Below are positions 43,348 through 51,667 of a stretch of 64,000 nucleotides of DNA, piece after piece; the stretch's first letter is position 1, and each line of letters starts with the position of its first letter. The stretch is from the NCBI RefSeq assembly GCF_026342035.1, contig NZ_JAPENM010000001.1:496001-560000 (forward strand), in the 5' to 3' direction. The DNA comes from Aldersonia sp. NBC_00410. GTDB lineage: Bacteria > Actinomycetota > Actinomycetes > Mycobacteriales > Mycobacteriaceae. A program made the position numbers and the translations under genes. The notes under the pieces were generated by a model. It made no database searches and was not told where the DNA came from. It worked only from the letters and a program-made list of their open reading frames with translations.

Positions 43348-44322
43348 TCAGACGGCGAAGACAGAGGCGCCGACCGACTTGCCTGCCTCCAGGTCGCGGT
43401 GCGCGGCGACCGCGTCGCGCAGTTCGTAGCGCTGATTGATCGAGACGTCGATGCGGCCGGCCGCGATGTGGCCGAACAATTCGCCGGCGAGCTCGGCCCG
43501 CTCGGCGGGATCGGCGATGTAGTCGGCGAGCGCAGGACGCGTGACGTAGAGGGACCCCTTCACCGCGAGCTGCATCGCGTTGATCGGCGGGGTCGGACCG
43601 GACGCGGTGCCGAAACAGACCAACAGGCCACGGCGGGCGAGCGAGTCGATGGAGGTCTCGAAGGTCGATGCGCCGATGCTGTCGTACACCACCGGCACGC
43701 CCGCGCCGTCGGTGATCTCACGGACGCGCTCGGCGACGTTCTCCCGGGTGTAGACGATCACGTGCGCGCAGCCGTTTGCTCGCGCAATCTCGGCCTTCCG
43801 GTCGCTCGAGACGGACCCGATGACGTTGATACCCAGCAGGTTTGCCCACTGCGTGAAGATCGATCCGACACCACCGGCGGCCGCGTGCAGCAGTACGGTG
43901 TCACCGCGCTTCAGCGGCGCAATGCGACGGAGCAGGTAGGCGGTGGTGAGTCCCCGCATCGTTGTCGCTGCGGCGGTGTCGAAGCCGATTCCGCCCGGCA
44001 GCGTGATGAGATGCTCCGCCGGCATGATGCGTTCGGTGCTGTATGCACCGAGCGGGCTGCCGGTGTAGGTGACCCGATCGCCCTCGCGCACACCGGTCAC
44101 GCCGGACCCAATGGCTTCCACGGTCCCGGCGGCTTCGACGCCCATGCCCGCGGGCAGCGGCGCCGGGTACAGCCCGGTCCGGAAGTAGGTGTCTGCGAAA
44201 TTCAGGCCGACGGCGCCGTGCCGAACCCGCACCTCGCCGGGGCCGGGGTCGCCGACTACGGCGTCTTCCCAACGCAACACCTCGGGTCCACCGGTCTCGT
44301 AGAATCGAACAGCGTTCGCCAT
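43348..44322 (-). CDS. Quinone oxidoreductase (zinc-independent MDR family)
   Basis: A 324-residue NADPH:quinone-reductase-type protein. GVEAAGTVEAIG marks the N-terminal domain, and the nucleotide-binding motif is HAAAGGVGSIFTQWA, in the AxxGxG style of QOR proteins lacking zinc. It is the first gene of the seven-gene operon. The Met at 44322 has an aggagaggaaa ribosome site; the long upstream extension is rejected. It may reduce an enone or quinone-like intermediate. The upstream 249-bp region is shared with the divergent AraC regulator. Confidence 0.9.
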   Translation of the reverse strand: MANAVRFYETGGPEVLRWEDAVVGDPGPGEVRVRHGAVGLNFADTYFRTGLYPAPLPAGMGVEAAGTVEAIGSGVTGVREGDRVTYTGSPLGAYSTERIMPAEHLITLPGGIGFDTAAATTMRGLTTAYLLRRIAPLKRGDTVLLHAAAGGVGSIFTQWANLLGINVIGSVSSDRKAEIARANGCAHVIVYTRENVAERVREITDGAGVPVVYDSIGASTFETSIDSLARRGLLVCFGTASGPTPPINAMQLAVKGSLYVTRPALADYIADPAERAELAGELFGHIAAGRIDVSINQRYELRDAVAAHRDLEAGKSVGASVFAV

Positions 44323-44335
44323 GGTGTTTCCTCTC

Positions 44336-44520
44336 CTCGATCGGAACTCGATCGGATTTCGAATATGTAGCGGCGTAACAGGTTTCGTGCGTGGCCTGTG
44401 CGCCTGCAGGCGATCGGCGCGCCTACCGCAGTTCTCGGAGGTGAGGCCCCTCACCTCGGTCCTGCTTTTGTGATGTCACTGACACTACGGTGGAAACTCC
44501 GACAATACTTATCACTACGG
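44336..44520. promoter_or_regulatory. Divergent control region of the AraC regulator and catabolic operon
   Basis: Two 11-base-spaced copies of ctcgatcgga (44336-44345 and 44347-44356), a 12-bp palindrome (44401-44412), a 20-bp palindrome with 9-bp arms gaggtgagg (44438-44457), and two direct copies of cactacgg exactly 30 bp apart (44483-44490 and 44513-44520). The last pair, in phase on the helix near the AraC-type gene start, resembles AraC-family half-sites. Operator function is inferred. Confidence 0.5.
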
Positions 44521-44571
44521 GACACGAACTGTGCTTTTCGGGACAGCCGTTCCGGAGTAGCGTCGTGATCG

Positions 44572-45654
44572 ATGAAGCCACTGGTTCGATACGCCTCGAT
44601 CGCCGGCTATCTCGATCTGGTCCGGTCGATGGGTGAAGACCCCGACCCGCTGATGCGATACGTCGGGCTGGATCCCGCGGGGCCGAGCTCGGCCGATCGC
44701 TGGATTCCCGCTATCGCGGTGACCCGGCTGCTGGAGATCACGGCCGCGGTGACCGAGCACCCCGATTTCGCATTGCGCCTGGTGGAGCGGCGGCGGTTCG
44801 CCGACCTGGGCCCGGTGAGCCTGGTCATCCGAGAGGAGCCGGATATCCGCAGCGCAGTGCAGTTCCTGATCCGCTATCAGCACATGTACAACGAGGCGTT
44901 GCGGATCAGGGTGGTCGAGGACACCCGAGCGGAGCCTGCGGAGCGACCCCTGCACAACCTCGCCTCGATCCGGCTCGGGATCGAACTCGGCGAACCCGGC
45001 GACACTCGCCAGGCCACCGAATTGGCGGTCGGGGTGCTGCATCGGCTGCTGCGTGACCTCGTCGGCGCAGCATGGCAGCCGCTCGCGGTGTCGTTCACGC
45101 ACCGAGCTCCCGCCGACGCGACCACGCACCAACGAGTGTTCGGCACGACGGTGCGCTTCGATCAGGAGTTCAGTGGGGTCGTGTTGTCTACCGACCAACT
45201 CGATTCGCCGAATGTCACGTCCGCGCCGGAGTTCGCACCCTACGTGCAGCGATACCTCGACTCCCTCAATGCCCGCGATGAAGCGACCACCGTTCGCCGG
45301 GTGCGCGAACTGGTCGAGTTGCTACTCCCGACAGGGCGCTGCTCGGTCGACCAGGTCGCCCGGAGCATGGGCGTGGACCGCCGGACGGTGCATCGCCACC
45401 TCGCGGCACACGGTGAGACCTTCAGTTCGGTGCTCAACACCACCAGGGTCGAACTCGCCGAACATATGGTCACCGGCCGCCGCTACAGCCTCACGGACGT
45501 CGCGGCGCTGCTCGGCTTTTCGACAGCGGGCAATTTCTCCCGATGGTTCCGCGAACAGTTCGGACGCAGCCCGCGACAATGGCGAAACACCCCTACGCAG
45601 GAAGTAGCACAAGGCGTTGGCGCCATTCCCGCCACGGCGCCTCGCGATTGGTAG
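44572..45654 (+). CDS. AraC family regulator (Arabinose_bd type)
   Basis: A 360-residue activator. Residues ~25-205 form the Arabinose_bd-type ligand domain used by regulators such as ArgR/OruR-like proteins, and the C-terminal ~95 residues are the double helix-turn-helix domain, with SVDQVARSMGVDRRTVHRHL and YSLTDVAALLGFSTAGNFSRWFREQFGRSPRQWR. It is divergent from the quinone oxidoreductase-dioxygenase-BKACE-MFS operon and is its natural activator. ATG 44572 is preceded by no clear ribosome site; a GTG six bases earlier is possible. No ligand is known. Confidence 0.9.
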   Translation: MKPLVRYASIAGYLDLVRSMGEDPDPLMRYVGLDPAGPSSADRWIPAIAVTRLLEITAAVTEHPDFALRLVERRRFADLGPVSLVIREEPDIRSAVQFLIRYQHMYNEALRIRVVEDTRAEPAERPLHNLASIRLGIELGEPGDTRQATELAVGVLHRLLRDLVGAAWQPLAVSFTHRAPADATTHQRVFGTTVRFDQEFSGVVLSTDQLDSPNVTSAPEFAPYVQRYLDSLNARDEATTVRRVRELVELLLPTGRCSVDQVARSMGVDRRTVHRHLAAHGETFSSVLNTTRVELAEHMVTGRRYSLTDVAALLGFSTAGNFSRWFREQFGRSPRQWRNTPTQEVAQGVGAIPATAPRDW

Positions 45655-45837
45655 CGGACTCATCCGGCTCCCTTGACGCACCGCTGTGCGGTACGGTCGG
45701 GGTCCCGCACTCACACCAACCGGGTGAGTCGTAATCGGCTCTCGCAGTGAAAGTCACCGGCATATGCATGCTTCCCGGGCTCGAACCGAAGGCATCGACG
45801 GCGATCACGAGTCCCTCGAATTCGGTGGGGGTGGACG

Positions 45838-47538
45838 GTGGCCGGTCCGAGCGCGATAGCCGCGCGGCTTCCGGGATTGCGTGTGGCACGCAATTACCAG
45901 AAGAAGTGGCTTCGAAACGACCTGGTTGCCGGGGTGGTGCTGACGGCACTCCTGATCCCCGCCGGCATGGGTTATGCCGAGGCCGCAGGACTTCCGGTAG
46001 AGGCCGGGTTGTACGCGACAATCGTGCCGCTGCTGGTGTACGCAGTCGCCGGTCCGTCGCGGATCCTCGTGCTCGGACCCGATTCGTCGTTGGCGCCGAT
46101 CATCGCCGCGGCGATTCTGCCGCTCGCGGTGGTGGGGTCCGATCGCGCGGTGGCGCTCGCGGGCCTGCTCGCGATCATGGTCGGTTTGATACTGGTCCTC
46201 GGCGGACTGCTGCGCCTCGGGTTCGTCACCGACCTGCTGTCCAAACCGATTCGGATCGGTTACCTCAACGGTATCGCCCTGACCGTCGTGATCGGGCAGC
46301 TGCCGAAGCTCCTTGGGTTCTCGGTCGATGCCGATACGTTGCGCGGCGAGGTGGCCGGGGTGGTGCGCGGCATATCCGATGGCGAGGTCGATGGTGCGGC
46401 ATGTGCGATCGGAATCGCCTCGCTGCTGGTGATCGTCGGCTTGCGCGTGGTCGGCAGCAAGGTCCCCGGGGTGCTCGTCGCCGTCGTCGCGGCGATGATC
46501 CTCGTCGCAGTTGCAGGCCTGGCTGACCAGATCCCGGTGGTCGGAGCCCTTCCGCGGGGTCTGCCCGCACCGGCGCTATCCGGCATCGGCTGGTCGGACG
46601 TGGCCGAACTGATCGGTCCTGCGTTCGGGATCGCGCTGATCGCGTTCGCAGACAGTGGCGTCCTCTCCCGCACGTTCGCCGCACGCCGCGGCGAAAGCGT
46701 CGACGGCAGCCAGGAGATGCTCGGGATCGGCGCGGCCAACATCGGTGGTGGACTGCTCGGCGGGTTCCCGGTGTCGGCTTCCTCCTCGCGCACTCCGGTC
46801 GCCGAGCAGGCCGGTGCACGCAGTCAACTGTGCGGTGTCGTCGGGGCGATTCTCATCATCGCGTTCGTGCTGCTCGCCCCCGGGCTCACCGCGTATCTGC
46901 CGTCCTCGACCCTGGCTGCTGTCGTCATCGTCGCGGCGGCCGGACTCGTCGACTTCCGCGGGGTCGCGTCGCTATGGCGGGTCGATCGCGTCGAGTGCAT
47001 GTTGTCGCTCGCCGCCTTCGTCGGCGTCGCCGCGATCGGGGTGCTCGAGGGAATCCTGATCGCGGTCGGTTTGTCGTTCGTCGCCTTCGTCAACAATGCT
47101 TGGCGACCGTATCGCGCCGAATTGGGGCAACGCCCCGGGGTACCCGGCTACCACGACCGCGCTCGCCACTCCGACGCACAGCCATTCCCCGGCGTCGTGA
47201 TCGTCCGGTGGGATGCGCCGCTGTTCTTCGCCAACGGCGGCGTCTTCGACGACTACGTGCGCTCCGTCGTCACCGGCACCGAACGCGCGGTGCACACCGT
47301 TATTCTTGCCGCCGAGCCGATCACCGATGTCGATACCACGGCCGTCGACGAACTCGTCGAGCTCGACGATTACCTTGGCGCGCAGGGGATCACACTCGTC
47401 TTCGCCGAGATGAAGGGCCCGGTCAAGGACAAGTTGCGCCGTTACGAACTGGGCGGGCGGTTCGACGCTGACCGATTTTCGCCGACCCTGACGGGAGCGG
47501 TCGCCGATGCGAGCGACCGCGACCCTGGTGGCCGGTAG
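45838..47538 (+). CDS. SulP family inorganic anion transporter
   Basis: A 566-residue transporter of sulfate, bicarbonate or related anions. The SulP membrane core (about residues 25-425) has LIPAGMGYAEAAGLPVEAGLYATIVP, and the cytoplasmic STAS domain is at the C-terminus (VIVRWDAPLFFANGGVF and ITDVDTTAVDEL, where the phosphoacceptor site is Thr). It starts at GTG 45838 and ends four bases before the convergent P-type ATPase stop. It follows the AraC gene by 183 bp; its nearness to the putative sulfate-handling operon is suggestive, but it may be separately regulated. Confidence 0.92.
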   Translation: MAGPSAIAARLPGLRVARNYQKKWLRNDLVAGVVLTALLIPAGMGYAEAAGLPVEAGLYATIVPLLVYAVAGPSRILVLGPDSSLAPIIAAAILPLAVVGSDRAVALAGLLAIMVGLILVLGGLLRLGFVTDLLSKPIRIGYLNGIALTVVIGQLPKLLGFSVDADTLRGEVAGVVRGISDGEVDGAACAIGIASLLVIVGLRVVGSKVPGVLVAVVAAMILVAVAGLADQIPVVGALPRGLPAPALSGIGWSDVAELIGPAFGIALIAFADSGVLSRTFAARRGESVDGSQEMLGIGAANIGGGLLGGFPVSASSSRTPVAEQAGARSQLCGVVGAILIIAFVLLAPGLTAYLPSSTLAAVVIVAAAGLVDFRGVASLWRVDRVECMLSLAAFVGVAAIGVLEGILIAVGLSFVAFVNNAWRPYRAELGQRPGVPGYHDRARHSDAQPFPGVVIVRWDAPLFFANGGVFDDYVRSVVTGTERAVHTVILAAEPITDVDTTAVDELVELDDYLGAQGITLVFAEMKGPVKDKLRRYELGGRFDADRFSPTLTGAVADASDRDPGGR

Positions 47539-47542
47539 TAGC

Positions 47543-50317
47543 TCAGCGCGCCCGTGACGGGACGAGCGCGGCAGCAGGCGGCAGCGCTACCACCGGAGCG
47601 GGGCGACGCTGCCGGCGAACGACTTTCGCCCCTTCGATGACAACCGGGATAATCAGCGACCACCCGATGCACGCCAGCCACTGACCGCCGGTGAGCGAGG
47701 TGGTCAGGAGCAGTTCCTGCAGGAAGCCGAGTTCCACGGCAAGCACGGTTACCACGATCGGGACAACCAGAATCTTCAGCGCGCCGAGGACCGGCGCGGT
47801 GAGGCCGGATTCCGGATCGCGGCGCATCACAAGTCCGGCAAAGATCGATCCGAGCGACAGCACTACGAAGGTCATCGTCATCGGAACATTGGCCTCGGTT
47901 GGACTCATCTGTCCGGGAGCCAGCAACATCGCGGCCAGCGCGACGACGAATTGCAGGATTCCGTAGGCCAACCATTGCGTCATCGAGGTGCGGTTCGTAA
48001 GCGGCACCTTCGGGTCCCGGGGCGGATTGTCCATCAGGTTCGGTGCCGGCGGGTCGGCCATGATGACGATCACCGGGAAAAGGGTGATGAAGAAATGCTG
48101 AAAGACCACCATCAACGGTGACAATGCCACCCCGTCGTTGATGTTGAAGATACTCGCGACCAGGAACAGCAGGACGAGCGAGAACAGCTTGGCCATCTGA
48201 TAGCGAATGTAGGAGACGATCTTGTCGTAGACCCCCCTACCAAGGCGGATCGCGGTGATCAGCGTGCCGAAGTTGTCATCGGTGAGGATGATCTTGCCGG
48301 CCTGCTTCGTCACCTCGCTGCCCGATCCCATCGCAACGCCGATGTCGGCCTTTTTCAGTGCCGCAGCGTCGTTTACGGCGTCGCCGGTCATCGCGACGAC
48401 AGCGCCCCCGCGCTGCATCACGTCGGCCAGGCGAAGCTTGTCCTGTGGCGTCACCCGCCCGAACACGTGCGTGTTCGGCAATACGGCAATCAGTTCCTCG
48501 TCGGTGAGCGCCGCCAGTTCGGACCCGCTCATCGCGCCCGGTCCCAGGCCCAGGTCCGCAGCGATCGCCGACGCCGTGATCGCGTGGTCGCCGGTGATCA
48601 TCCGCACCTCGATGCCCGCCGCGCGCGCGGTGTGCACGGCCTCGATCGCCTCGGGCCGCAGTGGATCGATGATGCCGACCAGGCCCACGAATACCAGGTC
48701 GTCGACGGCCCGCATCGGGTCCGCGAGCACCTCGTCCTCGCGACCATCGAGCAGGCGGTAGCCGAAAGCCAGTACACGTAGGCCCTTTTCGGACAGCTCG
48801 CGATTTGCGGTGTCGATTTCGGCACGCACCTCGGCGATGTCGACGACCGCGCCGTCGGCCCGAGACGCCGCGCCACAACGGGCGAGCAGCACATCCGGTC
48901 CGCCCTTGACCAATTCGATGAACCGCGTGGTCCCGCCGACCGGTAGGTGATGGAAGGTGGCCATGAACTTGTACGCGGAGTCGAACGGCACTTCGGCCAT
49001 TCGCGGATAGCTCTGCCGGGTCAGCGTGGCATCAACTCCGGTTTTCGCCGCGAGGACGACGAGGGCCACTTCTGTTGGATCCCCCACGATCGCGCCGGCG
49101 TCGGAAATCGTGGCGTCGCTGGCCAGACACAAGCCATAGGCGAGCAGGGTGAAATCCGGGACCGCCGCGCCGGCGGCGTGGGTGATCGCACCGGTCTTGG
49201 CGTAGCCTTCGCCGGCCACCGAGTACCACTGGCCGTGAAAGTAGAGCGACCGCACCGTCATCTGGTTCATGGTCAGGGTGCCGGTCTTGTCCGAGTTGAT
49301 CACGCTGGTCGCGCCCAAGGTCTCGACATCGCTGAGGTTCTTGACCACCGCCTTCGCCTCGGCGAGTTGGCGGGCGCCGACGGCAAGCATGGCCTGCACG
49401 AACGTCGGAAGACCGGTTGGGATCGCGGAGACGCCCATCGAGATACCCAGCAACAGCACGATTGTGAGGCTCTGGCCACGCAGCAGCCCGATCACCACGA
49501 TGATGGCGACCGACGTCCACGCGATAATGCCGAGCACCTTTGTGAGCGTGTCGAGTTCGCGCTGTAGCGGGGACTTGTTCGGAGCCACCGCCGACAGCAT
49601 CGATGCGATCCGGCCCATCTGCGTTGCCATCCCGGTTTCGGTGATGACCACTCGCGCAGTACCGCGGGTGACAGAGGTGTTCTGGTAGAGCATGTCGGTG
49701 CGATCGCCGAGGCCGACATCGGGTCCATCGACCGTCGTCGGGTCTTTTGGGATCGGTGCACTCTCGCCCGTCAGCGACGCTTCCTGCGTCTCCAGCGTCG
49801 CCGACCGGAGCAGCCGCCCGTCGGCGGGTACGACGTCGCCGGCTTCGACGTCGACGATGTCGCCGGGCACCAGCTCCGTCGCGGGCAGCATGCGCAATTC
49901 GCCGTCGCGGAGCACCCGCGCCTGCGGGGTCTGCATCTTGGCCAGCGCATCGACGCTGGCGCGGGCCTTCAACTCCTGCTGTGTGCCGAGGACGATGTTC
50001 ACCAGCACCAGGACTGCGACGATGATGGCGGTCGGAACTTCCCCGATGATCAAGCTGACCACGACCACTGCGACCAGCATGAGGTTCATCGGGTCTTTCA
50101 GCTGTGCCACTGCGATCATCCACGCCGACAAGGCGGGCTCGGCGGCGATCACGTTTGCACCGAATCGATCCTGCCGCGCCGCGGCCTCGCGGGTGGTGAG
50201 GCCCACGCTCGGGTCGGATTCGAGGGCCGCAACCACGGTCGGTGCGTCGAGACCGTGCCACGCTGGCTCGGTTGGGGCACCGGGGCGGCGCGGCGGCGCG
50301 GGAGGGGCTTCGTTCAT
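47543..50317 (-). CDS. Cation-translocating P-type ATPase (P2 type)
   Basis: A 924-residue P-type ATPase with an N-terminal cation-ATPase domain (LDAPTVVAALESDPSVGLTTREAAARQ), actuator TGESAPIPK, phosphorylation site SDKTGTLT, and hinge MTGDAVNDAAALKKADIGVAMG, where GDGVND is GDAVND. The M4 motif reads IPTGLP where Ca2+-ATPases have IPEGLP, and the M6 segment FPVIVIMADPPAPNLMD also departs from the P2A pattern, so the ion is uncertain; Na+/K+/H+ or Ca2+ are all possible. Start ATG 50317 has gggag upstream. It is divergent from the DUF7144-like membrane protein. Confidence 0.9.
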   Translation of the reverse strand: MNEAPPAPPRRPGAPTEPAWHGLDAPTVVAALESDPSVGLTTREAAARQDRFGANVIAAEPALSAWMIAVAQLKDPMNLMLVAVVVVSLIIGEVPTAIIVAVLVLVNIVLGTQQELKARASVDALAKMQTPQARVLRDGELRMLPATELVPGDIVDVEAGDVVPADGRLLRSATLETQEASLTGESAPIPKDPTTVDGPDVGLGDRTDMLYQNTSVTRGTARVVITETGMATQMGRIASMLSAVAPNKSPLQRELDTLTKVLGIIAWTSVAIIVVIGLLRGQSLTIVLLLGISMGVSAIPTGLPTFVQAMLAVGARQLAEAKAVVKNLSDVETLGATSVINSDKTGTLTMNQMTVRSLYFHGQWYSVAGEGYAKTGAITHAAGAAVPDFTLLAYGLCLASDATISDAGAIVGDPTEVALVVLAAKTGVDATLTRQSYPRMAEVPFDSAYKFMATFHHLPVGGTTRFIELVKGGPDVLLARCGAASRADGAVVDIAEVRAEIDTANRELSEKGLRVLAFGYRLLDGREDEVLADPMRAVDDLVFVGLVGIIDPLRPEAIEAVHTARAAGIEVRMITGDHAITASAIAADLGLGPGAMSGSELAALTDEELIAVLPNTHVFGRVTPQDKLRLADVMQRGGAVVAMTGDAVNDAAALKKADIGVAMGSGSEVTKQAGKIILTDDNFGTLITAIRLGRGVYDKIVSYIRYQMAKLFSLVLLFLVASIFNINDGVALSPLMVVFQHFFITLFPVIVIMADPPAPNLMDNPPRDPKVPLTNRTSMTQWLAYGILQFVVALAAMLLAPGQMSPTEANVPMTMTFVVLSLGSIFAGLVMRRDPESGLTAPVLGALKILVVPIVVTVLAVELGFLQELLLTTSLTGGQWLACIGWSLIIPVVIEGAKVVRRQRRPAPVVALPPAAALVPSRAR

Positions 50318-50395
50318 CGTGCTGATCTCCCTTTGAAAGCCGATCCGCAGTAATCCGAACACTACAAATGTTGCCAGTGCACGGATTGAGTGACT

Positions 50396-50412
50396 TCATC
50401 CGAACCGGATGA
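50396..50412. promoter_or_regulatory. 17-base palindrome in the P-type ATPase/DUF7144 divergent region
   Basis: tcatccg (50396-50402) and cggatga (50406-50412) with a three-base spacer, 78 bases upstream of the P-type ATPase start and 62 bases upstream of the next gene. Its position suggests a shared operator. Confidence 0.4.
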
Positions 50413-50474
50413 GGCGCGGTACCGCCTGCGCAGGGCAATGTCGGCATGGACTCGGACCGAAGGGGAACAAGCAG

Positions 50475-50885
50475 ATGACACAAGAGGCGACACAATATCC
50501 GTCGACGTCGGACAGCGTGGCAGCGGGGACCTCGATCGCGGCGGCATGCATTCTCGTCGCGATCGGCGCGGTGGAGATTTTCCAGGGCATTGCAGCCATC
50601 GCGAAGGATGACGTCTTCGTCGTCGGCATCGAGTACGTCTACAAGTTCGACCTGACAACGTGGGGATGGATCCACCTCGTTCTCGGCATCGTCGTGGTAC
50701 TCATCGGGATCGGTTTGTTCACCGGTGCCACCTGGGCAAGGATCGGAGGTGTCGTTGCGCTCGCGCTGTCGATCGTCGCGAACTTCCTCTGGATTCCCTA
50801 CTACCCGTGGTGGTCGTTGACCGTCATCGCCCTCGCCGTGTTCGGAATCTGGGCCGTCACGGCCTGGAAGCCCGATCGGATCTGA
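50475..50885 (+). CDS. Small integral membrane protein (DUF7144-like)
   Basis: A 136-residue protein with four helices: SIAAACILVAIGAVEIFQGIAAI, WIHLVLGIVVVLIGIGLF, IGGVVALALSIVANFLWIPYYPWW and LTVIALAVFGIWAVTAW. The WGWIHLVLGIVV region and YYPWW match small actinobacterial membrane proteins placed in DUF7144, whose function is unknown. The Met at 50475 follows aaggggaacaag, a suitable ribosome site. It shares a 157-bp divergent region with the P-type ATPase and is followed by a 12-bp inverted repeat. Confidence 0.78.
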   Translation: MTQEATQYPSTSDSVAAGTSIAAACILVAIGAVEIFQGIAAIAKDDVFVVGIEYVYKFDLTTWGWIHLVLGIVVVLIGIGLFTGATWARIGGVVALALSIVANFLWIPYYPWWSLTVIALAVFGIWAVTAWKPDRI

Positions 50886-50908
50886 CGCAGCGCCAACAGC
50901 ACGGCCAC

Positions 50909-50955
50909 GGTCTGGCCCGGACACCGCCTCCCCGGCGCGTGTACCGGGCCAGACC
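50909..50955 (+). terminator. 12-bp inverted repeat after the DUF7144-like gene
   Basis: ggtctggcccgg (50909-50920) and its exact complement (50944-50955) flank a 23-base GC-rich loop, 24 bases after the stop. No T-run follows, so termination by this hairpin is probable but not proven. Confidence 0.55.
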
Positions 50956-51050
50956 CTCGTCGTGACGCGACACGGAGCATCGACGCCGTGCACAGCGCAC
51001 TCACCGACAGGCGCTACTGGGAAGATCGGATGGTCGAGAGTGCGGAGCCG

Positions 51051-51587
51051 CTATGCAGGCACGACGGTGATCGTTCCGCGGCACACCGCGTTCTGCGAAT
51101 TGATCAACCACCAACCCGCGCCGGTCTGAACGGTGACGGTGAAGTCCACCGTTCCGGCTCCGGACAGCGTGCGGTTGATCGGGATCCCCGGCTTTTGTTG
51201 CAAGGCCACCTCATCGCTGAAGCTGCGCCCCGACACACCGTTCGCCCGGTTGGTCCAGTCGACGAACAACCGCGTGCCATACCAATTGGGACCGATACTC
51301 GGGAAGAGACCGCCCGGCGGCACGGGAAGTTCGTTGTTGCCGCTGAGCAGAATCGACGGTTCGAGTACGGACCCGCCCGGCGGGCGCGATGCGCCCGATG
51401 ACGCCGTGACGGTCCAGGTGAACGACGGTGCCCAGAACAGAGGATTCAGGCTCGAGCATGTCATCGTGGTCGAGGTCGGGGGCTGCGCACTCGCGATACC
51501 GCCGGCGGCGGTTGTAGCGGCGGTCGCAAGCCCAATAGCGACAAGCGCCGTGGCGCACAAACGTCCCAGTTTCTTGCTCGTGTCCAT
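51051..51587 (-). CDS. Secreted protein of unknown function
   Basis: A 178-residue exported protein. A signal peptide (LCATALVAIGLATAATTAAGGIASA) cleaves near residue 34, leaving a ~144-residue domain with two Cys (TMTCSSL and AVCRGTI) likely to form a disulfide, and beta-type segments such as FSDEVALQQKP and VDFTVTVQTGAGWWLINS. I do not recognise the family; the style resembles immunoglobulin-like secreted proteins of Nocardia. It lies between the DUF7144-like gene and the acyl-CoA dehydrogenase, 80 bases from the latter on the same strand. Confidence 0.75.
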   Translation of the reverse strand: MDTSKKLGRLCATALVAIGLATAATTAAGGIASAQPPTSTTMTCSSLNPLFWAPSFTWTVTASSGASRPPGGSVLEPSILLSGNNELPVPPGGLFPSIGPNWYGTRLFVDWTNRANGVSGRSFSDEVALQQKPGIPINRTLSGAGTVDFTVTVQTGAGWWLINSQNAVCRGTITVVPA

Positions 51588-51667
51588 GATCAGTTATCCC
51601 GAAAGCTGCGCCGATTCGTTACGGATCGGACAAATGCGACGGCACCGTTTCAGCCGCTCCGCGGTCA

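Noticed and set aside
45593-45770. Minus-strand frame of about 58 codons with a CxC motif, overlapping the end of the AraC-type gene
   Set aside because: It overlaps coding sequence of the regulator, has no ribosome site and no recognisable domain.
49032-50993. Very long open frame antisense to the P-type ATPase gene (about 650 codons)
   Set aside because: It overlaps a gene with full P-type ATPase motifs; its translation is Arg-rich low-complexity sequence with no domain, as expected from GC-biased third positions.
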